Assembly: GCA_944324075.1 (NCBI GenBank)
Contig: CALUUZ010000001.1
Coordinates: forward strand, 62,001-126,000
DNA: 64,000 nucleotides
Direction of reading: 5' to 3'
DNA from: Candidatus Mailhella excrementigallinarum
Lineage (GTDB): Bacteria > Desulfobacterota > Desulfovibrionia > Desulfovibrionales > Desulfovibrionaceae
The notes beneath the pieces are model-generated. The model was not told where the DNA came from. It searched no databases and saw nothing but the letters and a program-made list of their open reading frames with translations. Below, in pieces: positions 25,754 through 34,378 of this stretch. Positions within the stretch are counted from its first letter, which is position 1; every line of letters starts with the position of its first letter. Both the position numbers and the translations under genes were made by a program.

Positions 25754-27145
25754 TTACAGAGCCAGAAAACCGGTTAACTTCCACCAGGGAATGAGCAGCA
25801 GGAATACCACAGCCAGGTGTATGAGCGTCTTCACCGACATGAACCTGATGAAATCCTTCATATGCATCATGCCGAAACTGAAATAAATCAGAAAAATAAC
25901 AGTTTCATACGGCATGACGACCTGAATGCTGGCCTCATTCATCAGGATGTAAAGGGCAAGCGGATTCAGAGCTATACCCTGCGCAATCTGAGCCAGAGGC
26001 AACGCGAATGTGACATTGATCGCCATGGGCGTCATGACGAAATTCAGGATGAAATAAGCAACATAGACCATGAACAGGATCAGAGCATGGCTCTTTCCCT
26101 CCATAAGCGGCACCGCAATCCTGCCTACAAGTTCCCCGATGCCTATGGCTCCGGCCACAGTACCGATGGAAAGACATCCGGCGGCAAAGAATATCATGCT
26201 CCAGTTGACATTCTTGAGATCCGTCTCGTCCGCCACCTTCAGTCCCGGCAGATACATGAGAAAGGGAATGACCGCAAAGCCCCACAATACATCAATTTTA
26301 TGAATGGACTGCGTGAAAATGAACGTCATCAGCAGCAGAATATCAACCAGTACGCGCTTCTCGTCGGCAGACAGTCTGCCCATGGCTTCATATTCCGCCT
26401 GAAAATATTCCCTGCCGTTCAGTTGAACATTTCTGCCGAACATTCTGACTATAACCCAGAACAAGGCCACATAATACACAGCCAGGGGAAAACAGCGATA
26501 CAGATACTCAAACCAGCCCACGGTCATGGGACCTGTCGCCGCTTCTCCCAGCCCGAAGAACAGAAAAACCGTCGTGTTGAAGAGAAAGCAGCTCGGCAAC
26601 ACCGCAGCCGCCGCAGCGGCCAGCATGATCCCGGCCGCTTCAGGCCCTTTTTTCAGATCAAGCGAAAGGCATATTCCGTAGGCAAGCGCGGCAATGGGTA
26701 CGGCCGCATTGTCATTCGGAATGAGCAGGAATATGATTGCTCCGGCAAGGGCTATGCCCCAGATGATGCCCTTGTAGCTTGCGCCGGTCAGCAGTATGCA
26801 CTTGTAGGCGATGCGGCGCAGCAGCCCCACCTTCTCCATGAGATTGGCCAGCAGAAAGCCGCCGATGAGCATCCACAGAATACTCATGCTCCAGGGCTTA
26901 TAGGCCACCTCCGCCGGCACTCCGAGGATCAGCACATATGCTATCGGCAGTAATATGGTGACAACGGTGCCGTTGACCTGCTCAAAAATGAAAAACAGAA
27001 TGGCAGCAAGCGTAATGGACAGAAAAACTTTCAGATCTGCGGTCATGATTTCATTGACCGGCAGCAGCAAAACCAGACAAGGCAGAATGATGGTCACCAG
27101 CCAGTATATCAGCAGTTTTCCGGAAACAGCGCCTTCATGGTTCAT
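25754..27145 (-). CDS. SLC13/DASS-type anion permease (distal copy)
   Basis: A 463-residue polytopic protein with about 11-12 hydrophobic spans. Typical divalent-anion:sodium symporter features are MSILWMLIGGFLLANLMEKV, LLIPNDNAAVPIAALAYGI, FFAAGCLSIGTVAGAIGIGE, and a C-terminal MTPMAINVTFALPLAQIA followed by a conserved proline-containing hairpin. It probably imports a di- or tricarboxylate or a related anion. GGAGA precedes the ATG. Its upstream neighbour at 27279 is a close paralogue; most transmembrane segments are nearly identical. The two end a transcript that begins with a ferredoxin and a flavoprotein, pointing to import of that enzyme's substrate or exchange with its product. Confidence 0.86.
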   Translation of the reverse strand: MNHEGAVSGKLLIYWLVTIILPCLVLLLPVNEIMTADLKVFLSITLAAILFFIFEQVNGTVVTILLPIAYVLILGVPAEVAYKPWSMSILWMLIGGFLLANLMEKVGLLRRIAYKCILLTGASYKGIIWGIALAGAIIFLLIPNDNAAVPIAALAYGICLSLDLKKGPEAAGIMLAAAAAAVLPSCFLFNTTVFLFFGLGEAATGPMTVGWFEYLYRCFPLAVYYVALFWVIVRMFGRNVQLNGREYFQAEYEAMGRLSADEKRVLVDILLLMTFIFTQSIHKIDVLWGFAVIPFLMYLPGLKVADETDLKNVNWSMIFFAAGCLSIGTVAGAIGIGELVGRIAVPLMEGKSHALILFMVYVAYFILNFVMTPMAINVTFALPLAQIAQGIALNPLALYILMNEASIQVVMPYETVIFLIYFSFGMMHMKDFIRFMSVKTLIHLAVVFLLLIPWWKLTGFLAL

Positions 27146-27278
27146 AATGTCTTCTCCGGCATTCAGGGTATTTCCCCCTGCTCGCTTTGTGATTGAAAGT
27201 GACTCCAGACAATGCCTGAAACTGATTCATGGTCTTGTGCCCCCGGCGGCATCCCGTTCAACTTCCGCCAGGAATCCG

Positions 27279-28655
27279 CTACAAGCTTAAAAAGCCGGTG
27301 AACTTCCACCAGGGAATGAGCAGCAGGAAGGTAAAAATCATATGCGCTGCCAGCTTGACGGACATGAATCTGATGAAGTCACGCATGCAGATCATGCCGA
27401 AACTGAAGAAAATCAGATAAATTACCACTTCATAAGGCAACAGAATCTGGTCGCTCGCTCCCCCCATCAGTGAGTAAAGCGCAATCGGATTCATCCCGAT
27501 ATCCTGGGCAATCTGAGCCAGCGGCAGAGCGAACGTCACATTCACAGCCATGGGCGTCATAATGAAATTAAGAACAAAGTAGCCTGCGTAGACAAAAAAC
27601 AGCACCAGCGCATGGCTTCTGCCTTCCAGAACCGGCACGGCAATTTTGGCAACAAGCTCGCCTATACCGATAGTTCCGGCCACCGTGCCGATGGAAAGAC
27701 ATCCGGCGGCAAAAAATATCATGCTCCAGTTGATATTTTTGAGATCTGTTTCATCCGCCACTTTCAGACCCGGCAGATACATGAAAAACGGAATGACGGC
27801 AAAACCCCACAGCACGTCGATATGATGAACAGATGCTGTGAAAATGAACGTCATCAGAATAGCAATATCAACCAGAACTCTCTTTTCATCCGTCGTTATC
27901 TTACCCATTGCCCTGTATTCGGCCAAAAAATAATCCTTGCCGCTCAGTTGTACGCCCTTACCGAAAAGTCTGTTGATGATGTAAAAAAGCAGCGCATAGT
28001 AACCGGCGTTGGGAAACATCTGATACAGCCATTCAAACCATCCCATGGTCAGCGGGCCGGTTGCAGCCTCTCCAAGCCTGAAAAACATGAAGATGCCGGT
28101 ATTGAAAAGAAAACAGCCCGGCAGCAGAGCCGCCACGGCGGCCGCCAGCATGATTCCGGCGGCGGCCGGGCCTCTTTCCAGCTTCAGGGAAACACATATT
28201 CCATAGGCCAGCGCGGCAAGAGGAACAGCCGCATTGTCATTCGGCATCAGCAGAAAAATGACGACACCCGCAAGGGCTATGCCCCAGATGATGCCCTTGT
28301 AGCTTGCGCCGGTCAGCAGTATGCACTTGTAGGCGATGCGGCGCAGCAGTCCCACCTTTTCCATGAGGTTTGCCAGCAGAAAGCCGCCGATGAGCATCCA
28401 CAGGATGCTCATGCTCCAGGGCCGGTACACCACCTCAAGCGGAGCCTCCAGAATCAGAACATAGGCTATCGGCAGCAGAATGCTCACAACCGTGCCATTA
28501 ACCTGACCGAAAACAAAAAACAGGATAGCGGTAAACGTAACAGCCAGAAAAACTTTCAGTTCTGCGGTCATGATTTCACTGGCCGGCAGCAAGAGTATCA
28601 GACACGGCAATATCGTCACAACCCAGCAGATTATCGACTTTCTGGAATCAGTCAT
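27279..28655 (-). CDS. SLC13/DASS-type anion permease (proximal copy)
   Basis: A 458-residue protein of the same architecture as its downstream neighbour. It shares long identical stretches with it such as PWSMSILWMLIGGFLLANLM, RIAYKCILLTGASYKGIIWG and GFAVIPFFMYLPGLKVADET. Differences concentrate in the N-terminus, residues about 190-260, and the last substrate-loop region (LYSLMGGASDQILLPYE versus LYILMNEASIQVVMPYE). This suggests a recent tandem duplication with divergence at substrate-contact sites. GGGAGA precedes the ATG. It lies 118 bases after the flavoprotein. Confidence 0.86.
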   Translation of the reverse strand: MTDSRKSIICWVVTILPCLILLLPASEIMTAELKVFLAVTFTAILFFVFGQVNGTVVSILLPIAYVLILEAPLEVVYRPWSMSILWMLIGGFLLANLMEKVGLLRRIAYKCILLTGASYKGIIWGIALAGVVIFLLMPNDNAAVPLAALAYGICVSLKLERGPAAAGIMLAAAVAALLPGCFLFNTGIFMFFRLGEAATGPLTMGWFEWLYQMFPNAGYYALLFYIINRLFGKGVQLSGKDYFLAEYRAMGKITTDEKRVLVDIAILMTFIFTASVHHIDVLWGFAVIPFFMYLPGLKVADETDLKNINWSMIFFAAGCLSIGTVAGTIGIGELVAKIAVPVLEGRSHALVLFFVYAGYFVLNFIMTPMAVNVTFALPLAQIAQDIGMNPIALYSLMGGASDQILLPYEVVIYLIFFSFGMICMRDFIRFMSVKLAAHMIFTFLLLIPWWKFTGFLSL

Positions 28656-28773
28656 AAGCTCAATCTCCCTCTCCAGTTGCAGCTATCAAAGCGTCCACCA
28701 TGAGCGCAGAATTCACGGGCCGTCCGGACAGATTAAACAATCAATCCAGGCAACGGCCCTTTTTCTCCTCCTG

Positions 28774-30456
28774 TTATGCCTGCCTGCGCTCCCGCAGTCC
28801 GAAAACAAACCCGCCGTCAACCCTGGCTGCGGTAAGAAAACTGTCCATGTATTTGGGATCCGGGAAAGGAAAATCCGTCCGAATATGATTGTATCGTGTT
28901 TCCCTGCGTTCCAGGGCGCAGCGGGCGATGGTTTCGCCGATATCCAGAAGCTCGAACACTTCCGCCGCGCGCATCAGCTCATGAGCGTTGGCGGCCTTGA
29001 TTTCCGCCGTGCAGCGATCACGCAGATCACGCAGATAGTTCAGCCCGGCCGTCATCATGGTTCCGGAACGCTTTCTGCCGTCCCCCACGGGAATATAGTC
29101 CGTCATGATCTGGGCCAGCGCCACGTTGGCTTCCTTCCACGGCGCTCCGTTCCTGCGTTCGTACAGCGAACTGTAGAATTCCATGCTCCGGCGTACCGTC
29201 TCGAGAGAGGCGATATCCCCCGCCGGCGCGGCGCGTTCCCCGGAGGCGACAGCCTTGCCGCATTCCCAGCCGAATACCGAAGCGGCGGCCACCTCGCCCC
29301 GCACATTGCCCATCAGATCTCCGGCGGCATACAGGCCGGGCACGGTTGTTTCAGCCCGCTTGTCGATCTCCGGCCCCTGTCCCAGCAGGCCACACTCGTA
29401 TTCCACAAATTCAACGGCATGCCTGCGCAGATCAAGGCCATGCCTGTCCATGTATGCGCGCAGGCTGGTCAGTCCCTCGCTGACGAAGTCGCGCATCATG
29501 CACTCGTAATCTTCCTCGGCTATCTGCGAACAGTCGATATAAATGGGGCCGCGACCGTTGCGGCGGCTTTCGGAAAAAGCTCCCGACCACAGGTCGGCGG
29601 TAATATCCCCGCAATCTCTTGTCGGAACGGTAACAAACGGCCCCATGGGGGTGCCGTCCGGGAACTTGTACACCCCGATCCAGGTAGCCTTGCCGCTGCG
29701 GGTAAAATAGGCCGGCCCCACATGCCCTCCGTTCAGTTCCATATTTACAAGCCGTGCCCCGGCGCGCAGGGCATGGGCAATGCCGGAACCGACGCAGGCG
29801 GGACAGGAAGTGGAGTTGAACAGATACCCGGGAGTTACGGTCGAATTGTACAAGCGTGTGGTCATCCCCGTAGCCAGCAGCACGTTCGGACTGCGAACCA
29901 GCGTGAAGGACGGTTCATCCCGGCTGGTATCCAGCGCCAGAACCCCCGCGACGCGTCCCCCGGATACCGCCACATCCAGCACGCTGTGATGGTTCATCAC
30001 TTCCGTACCCAGCGCCCTGGCCTTTCCGTTCAGCACGGCCTTCTGGTTATGACCGTCATACTTGAGCCAGATGCGCGGCCTGCCGGGGAAGGCATGCCCC
30101 CGGAACTCAAAGCCGCCGTAAGGCTTCATGTTGATGCCCCACTCATGCCAACGGCGGACCATCTCCCCGGACTTCTCAAGGAAAAAGAGGGCGAGGTCGC
30201 CGTCCATGCGGTCGCCCACCATGCTCAGCATCATTTCCCGCAGAATCCTGCGGATATCCGGGCCATGAACCTCGGGGAGATAGCAGAAGAAATGATCGTT
30301 GCCCCCGCAGCCGCTGCCGCTGCGCCGGGTATCGGCCTTTTCCAGCAGCGTCGCCTTCACGCCGGCCTCTCCGGCGGCGATGGCGGCGGAGAGGCCGGCA
30401 ATGCCCCCGCCCACGATGACAAACTCGGAATCAATGACCTTCTTGACGGGGATCAT
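28774..30456 (-). CDS. AprA/fumarate-reductase-like FAD flavoprotein (cassette 1)
   Basis: A 560-residue FAD_binding_2-type flavoprotein. EFVIVGGGIAGLSAAIAAGE is the N-terminal dinucleotide-binding fold, SGSGCGGNDHFFCYLPE follows the ribose-binding acidic residue, and VPGLYAAGDLMGNVRGEVA is the C-terminal FAD motif. There is no signal peptide, haem motif or membrane span, so it is cytoplasmic. Its partner is the ferredoxin encoded just upstream, whose stop lies two bases before this start. The pair resembles the AprA/AprB arrangement and that of gut-bacterial flavin reductases of organic electron acceptors. The substrate is unknown, and I could not identify a fumarate-reductase His/Arg active-site pair with confidence. 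I chose the ATG at 30456 (AGGTG upstream) over one 36 bases earlier that would overlap the ferredoxin gene. Confidence 0.8.
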   Translation of the reverse strand: MIPVKKVIDSEFVIVGGGIAGLSAAIAAGEAGVKATLLEKADTRRSGSGCGGNDHFFCYLPEVHGPDIRRILREMMLSMVGDRMDGDLALFFLEKSGEMVRRWHEWGINMKPYGGFEFRGHAFPGRPRIWLKYDGHNQKAVLNGKARALGTEVMNHHSVLDVAVSGGRVAGVLALDTSRDEPSFTLVRSPNVLLATGMTTRLYNSTVTPGYLFNSTSCPACVGSGIAHALRAGARLVNMELNGGHVGPAYFTRSGKATWIGVYKFPDGTPMGPFVTVPTRDCGDITADLWSGAFSESRRNGRGPIYIDCSQIAEEDYECMMRDFVSEGLTSLRAYMDRHGLDLRRHAVEFVEYECGLLGQGPEIDKRAETTVPGLYAAGDLMGNVRGEVAAASVFGWECGKAVASGERAAPAGDIASLETVRRSMEFYSSLYERRNGAPWKEANVALAQIMTDYIPVGDGRKRSGTMMTAGLNYLRDLRDRCTAEIKAANAHELMRAAEVFELLDIGETIARCALERRETRYNHIRTDFPFPDPKYMDSFLTAARVDGGFVFGLRERRQA

Positions 30457-30457
30457 C

Positions 30458-30706
30458 TCACGCACCTGCCTTTCTGTTGAGGGTGGCGGCATCCGTTTTC
30501 AGAATCATGTAATGCAGGGGGAAACGCAGCTCTATGGCATGCTTGGGGCAGTCCAGCGCGCAGGCATTGCAGTGCCAGCATTCATCGGGGTACATGACCA
30601 CGGGGATCTCGCCCCTTTCCCTCTCCAGCCTGAACACCTCGTCCGGGCAAATCTGGGCGCAGGTGCCGCAGGCGATGCATTTTTCGGGATCAATGACGGG
30701 AGGCAT
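30458..30706 (-). CDS. AprB-like 2[4Fe-4S] ferredoxin (cassette 1)
   Basis: An 82-residue protein with CIACGTCAQICPDEVF and CWHCNACALDCPKHAIELRF, two complete cluster-binding motifs, and a C-terminal tail LHYMILKTDAATLNRKAGA. The ECWHC-x2-C form and the ELRFPL ending match the small subunit of APS-reductase-like enzymes. It is expected to pass electrons between cytoplasmic donors and the FAD protein encoded directly downstream. AGGAGA precedes the ATG at 30706. First gene of the cassette 1 transcript. Confidence 0.85.
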   Translation of the reverse strand: MPPVIDPEKCIACGTCAQICPDEVFRLERERGEIPVVMYPDECWHCNACALDCPKHAIELRFPLHYMILKTDAATLNRKAGA

Positions 30707-30918
30707 AGCTGTCTTCTCCTGTTTTTCCGGTTGACTCACGGCGCGGGGCGAGACGGCCCCGCCTCTCTCCATGCTCCGGCGCTTCACGCCGAATCTTCTT
30801 GTGAAAAAAACATCTCGGACTGACGACAAATCCGTTCCGCGGAGTTTGCACCGTCCAGGCCGCCTTGCGGCTTGACGGAAAGCCCCGAACATCTTTGTCC
30901 TCTGACAAACAGCTCTTC

Positions 30919-30934
30919 TGCAGGTTCCATGCCA
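30919..30934 (-). promoter_or_regulatory. Candidate sigma-54 promoter of cassette 1
   Basis: Read on the minus strand: TGGCATGGAACCTGCA. It has GG and GC ten bases apart and matches most of the TGGCAC-N5-TTGCA consensus. Transcription would start near 30907, giving a leader of about 200 bases before the ferredoxin. Confidence 0.55.
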
Positions 30935-30952
30935 AATCAGAATAACAACATA

Positions 30953-30974
30953 ATATATTGTAATAACAATATAT
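30953..30974. promoter_or_regulatory. Palindromic operator candidate, cassette 1
   Basis: ATATATTGT-AATA-ACAATATAT: perfect 9-bp arms in an AT-rich stretch, 20 bases upstream of the candidate -24 element. Possible activator-binding site, or simply an AT-rich bend; position relative to the promoter is closer than most enhancer sites. Confidence 0.45.
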
Positions 30975-31111
30975 ATTTATTCATGCCCGAATTTTTGAAA
31001 GATATATGATCCGAAAACAAAACACTTGTGAAACAGTATATCCGGTTATCGGACATCACGGATCGACAGGTCTTCGCATTCCCGATACACTCTCCACACA
31101 GGAGAACACCC

Positions 31112-34100
31112 ATGCTGCGGAATACACGAAATCCGGCCTTTGCTGCGCGCATTCTTTTCCTGTGCGCCATGACTCCGGCACGCGCCTATACCCCCGCGCA
31201 GGCGTCCTTCCTCTGCGGCCTGCCCCTGCCCGAAGCGGAACAGGCCCTGCTTGACCTTGAGCGGAACGGGCTGGCTGTCCGGCGCAAGGGGGGGGCGTGG
31301 GGCATCGCGCCGGAGACGGACGCAGGCGGCCTGGCGGAAATCGCAGCGGGAGAGGACTGCACCGAAAGCGCGCTGAAATACTGCCTTCTGCTGTACGAGG
31401 GCAGGGATCTGGATGCCGTGGAATTCCTCCTTGCCTGGACGGAAAACCGGCAGTCTCCCCGTCCCGCCTGGGCGTTGAGCTTTGCCGCCGGAGAAGCCAT
31501 GCAGACGCTGCAGCATGCCTCCCCCCACGGTCGCAGCAAGCGGGAACTGGCCCGCTTCATCGAGCTTGCCATCCGGGTCTATTCGCTGGCGGACGCGCAG
31601 GAACTCGCGCCCCGCCGGATGAAAACCCTGCTGCTCAAGGCCAGAGGCGTGGCGTTCATGCAGAACAGCGCCGGCAGCCTCTATATTCTGGATACGATCC
31701 TGGCCGTGCGCAAAACCCTGCTTTGCAATGCGGATATGGAACCGTTCGAGGAGGGCAGAGGAAGACTGCGCCTGCCCGACGGATGCGGGGAAAATTCCCC
31801 GCCGGACGAAATGAGGGATGACTCCCGCTCTCTGGCCGCGGCCATGCCCTATATCAGCATGCACAACTATCTTCAGGGCAACGCGCGGCAGACTCTGGAT
31901 CACTTTTCTCTCACGAGCGGACAGGAACAGCCGGTTCCGGCCGGAACGGACGAGAACAGCGTGCCGCAGGGAGTCTTTTCCTCCGCGTTCGCCGCGCTGG
32001 CGGCAGTGCAGTCCGGAGACTCGCCTCTGGCCGTATCCATCCTCAGAACCTCACTGAGCGGCAACGCCCACAGCGCCGGATGCGCCGCGCGAAGCTGGCT
32101 GCACGCCCATCTTGCCACTGTATGGCTGGCGGCGGGCAGACCTGATGAGGCGCTGGATCATGTGGATGCCGCATTGTCCATCGGCGTGGCGCGCAACATC
32201 CAGTGCTGGATGGCGGCATATACGGCCCTTGCGCATTACCATGTGCTGTGCGGTCGGCCCCGCGCGGCCCGCCGCGTGCTGCTGGCGGCGGTGGAAACGG
32301 CCGGAAAGCGGAACTACCGATGGGGGTACAACTCGCCCTATTTTCTCGACATGCTGTACGTTTTCCGCCGCAGCGCCCTGCCCGATCTGCCGGGTTACGA
32401 TCTGGAAAAGGAAATAGCTTCCTGCGTGGAAGGGACCAATCCTCTGCTCAGGGCAGTGGCCAACCGCATCCGGGGCGACATGCTGCTCCGTGCGGGCGCT
32501 CCGCTGCGGGAGGTTCAGCTCCCTCTGCTCAGGAGCCGGGCCTTTTTCAAGATCCAGCAGCTTCCTGCCGAAAAATGCAAGACCTGTGCCGTGCTGGCCC
32601 AGGCATGCCTCACGGCGGGAGAACGGCCGCAGGCATTGCGGTATGCCATTGAAGCATGGCCCTGCCATGAACAGTTTCTGCCGCTGGGCATCTACTGGTC
32701 CCCGGAGCTGGAAAAGCTGCTGCCCGCTCAGCGCGGGGCGGGGATTCCCTCCGAAGATACCGGAGAAAGCTGGCGGCAGGATTTCTTCAGGTCACTTCTG
32801 ACCCTGAACCCCGAAAGTCATGAAAGTTTCCCGCAGGAGGCGCTCAGATGCGTGGCGGCGGCTTTTGGAGCAAGCCGGGTTTGTCTCTTCGACACGGACG
32901 ACGACGGACGCCCGAGGATGACGCACGCCCTGGACATGACGCGGGAACCGGCGACCGGCCGGGACAAGGGGCTGCCGCTCTATCTGGTGAAGGAGTGTCT
33001 GGAAGGCGTCCCGCTGCGTCTGACAAATCCGTCCGGCACGGGACAGGCGGAGAACCGGATACTCTGCATTCCCGTTCCTGACGGGGAAGGCCGTTTTTAC
33101 GCCCTGTATGCAGCGGGGGAAAAGCTTTCCCGCGCCGGGGAGCCGGATGAGCCGTTCCTTCAGCTTTCCGGGGAATATCTGGGCGTGCTGTTCCGCCGCC
33201 GGAACGAGGCGGCGGAACGCGTGCGGGAAACCTCGCGCATTCTGGCCGCGCAGGAAGAGGAAGGTTCCGCCCGTTCCCTTGTCTATTCCAGCAGGGCCAT
33301 GCGTGATGTTCTGGAGCAGGCGGATACGGCAGCGCGTTCCGGCGCTTCCGTACTGATCTGCGGGGAATCCGGCGTGGGCAAGGAGCTTGTGGCCCGGCGC
33401 ATTCATGAAAAAAGCGGACGCCGCGGTCCCTTTGTGGCGGTGAACCTTTCCAGTCTGCCGGAAGAACTGTTTGAAAGCGAAATGCAGGGGTACGAGCGCG
33501 GCGCCTTCACCGGCGCGTTCCAGCGCAAGATCGGGCTTCTGGAAATGGCGGACGGGGGCACGCTGTTCATCGACGAAGTGCCGGACATTTCCCCGCGCAT
33601 TCAGGTAAAGCTGCTGAGGCTGCTGCAGGAACGGAATTTCATGCGGCTGGGTTCCACGCAAGTGCTCCATTCGGATTTCCGCCTGATCGTGGCGACGAAC
33701 CGCAATCTTTTCACCGAAATGCGCCGGGGGGCCTTCCGCAGCGATCTTTTTTACAGAATATGCGTGATCCCGCTGTTCATCCCTCCCCTGCGGGAACGTC
33801 CCGAGGATATCGACGCGCTGATCGCGCACTACCTGAAGGAATTCTCACGCGGGCGCACCGTGCCCGGCATCGACCCGGCGGACGCCCTGAAACTGCGCGC
33901 CCATGCCTGGCCGGGGAATATCCGCGAATTGCGCAATGTCGTGGAGCGGGCCGTGATTCTGGCGCATGACGGCAGACTGAACTTCTCTTTCGACAGCGGA
34001 CGCTTTGGCGCGCCTTCTCCGGAATATGCGGAACGTGCGGATGAAGAGACCCGGACGGGGGAATCCCGCGAAACGGGCAGCGCGGAAAGGATGATGCGCG

Positions 34101-34297
34101 AAATGTTCTCCGGCCTGCCCAGCGCCCGCGATCTGGAAAAACAGTATATCACGACGATACTGCGCATGACCGGAGGAAAGATATCGGGAAGGGACGGGGC
34201 TGCCGCATTGCTGGGCATGTCCCGCTCCACGCTGTACGACAAGATGCGCGCCCTGGGGATACGCTCCGCCGGACGCGCCGGAAAAAACGTGTCGTAA
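31112..34297 (+). CDS. TPR-GAF-AAA+ sigma-54-dependent activator (cassette 1)
   Basis: A 1061-residue regulator. Residues 1-70 contain a winged-helix-like segment (ARILFLCAMTPARAYTPAQA, then LERNGLAVRRKGGAWGI). About 100-560 is a long helical, TPR-like sensory region, and about 590-700 is GAF-like. The AAA+ core has Walker A GESGVGKE near residue 751 and an intact GAFTGA loop near 796 for contacting sigma-54, then a C-terminal Fis-type helix-turn-helix (GAAALLGMSRSTLYDKMRAL). The overall design recalls large MalT/STAND-like sensors joined to an NtrC-type output, which is unusual. GGAGAACACCC stands before the ATG at 31112. It diverges from the ferredoxin-flavoprotein-permease operon and most likely controls it. 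Confidence 0.82.
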   Translation: MLRNTRNPAFAARILFLCAMTPARAYTPAQASFLCGLPLPEAEQALLDLERNGLAVRRKGGAWGIAPETDAGGLAEIAAGEDCTESALKYCLLLYEGRDLDAVEFLLAWTENRQSPRPAWALSFAAGEAMQTLQHASPHGRSKRELARFIELAIRVYSLADAQELAPRRMKTLLLKARGVAFMQNSAGSLYILDTILAVRKTLLCNADMEPFEEGRGRLRLPDGCGENSPPDEMRDDSRSLAAAMPYISMHNYLQGNARQTLDHFSLTSGQEQPVPAGTDENSVPQGVFSSAFAALAAVQSGDSPLAVSILRTSLSGNAHSAGCAARSWLHAHLATVWLAAGRPDEALDHVDAALSIGVARNIQCWMAAYTALAHYHVLCGRPRAARRVLLAAVETAGKRNYRWGYNSPYFLDMLYVFRRSALPDLPGYDLEKEIASCVEGTNPLLRAVANRIRGDMLLRAGAPLREVQLPLLRSRAFFKIQQLPAEKCKTCAVLAQACLTAGERPQALRYAIEAWPCHEQFLPLGIYWSPELEKLLPAQRGAGIPSEDTGESWRQDFFRSLLTLNPESHESFPQEALRCVAAAFGASRVCLFDTDDDGRPRMTHALDMTREPATGRDKGLPLYLVKECLEGVPLRLTNPSGTGQAENRILCIPVPDGEGRFYALYAAGEKLSRAGEPDEPFLQLSGEYLGVLFRRRNEAAERVRETSRILAAQEEEGSARSLVYSSRAMRDVLEQADTAARSGASVLICGESGVGKELVARRIHEKSGRRGPFVAVNLSSLPEELFESEMQGYERGAFTGAFQRKIGLLEMADGGTLFIDEVPDISPRIQVKLLRLLQERNFMRLGSTQVLHSDFRLIVATNRNLFTEMRRGAFRSDLFYRICVIPLFIPPLRERPEDIDALIAHYLKEFSRGRTVPGIDPADALKLRAHAWPGNIRELRNVVERAVILAHDGRLNFSFDSGRFGAPSPEYAERADEETRTGESRETGSAERMMREMFSGLPSARDLEKQYITTILRMTGGKISGRDGAAALLGMSRSTLYDKMRALGIRSAGRAGKNVS

Positions 34298-34378
34298 GCA
34301 TGCAGGCCGCCCCATGAACGCATATCTGAAATGCGTCTGCGGGGCGGCAGGTTCATCGGGTCATGTCCTTCACGCACC

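Noticed and set aside
28570..30480. Open frame of 636 codons on the plus strand opposite the cassette 1 flavoprotein
   Set aside because: High-GC antisense shadow; the minus-strand flavoprotein has full FAD motifs and operon spacing.
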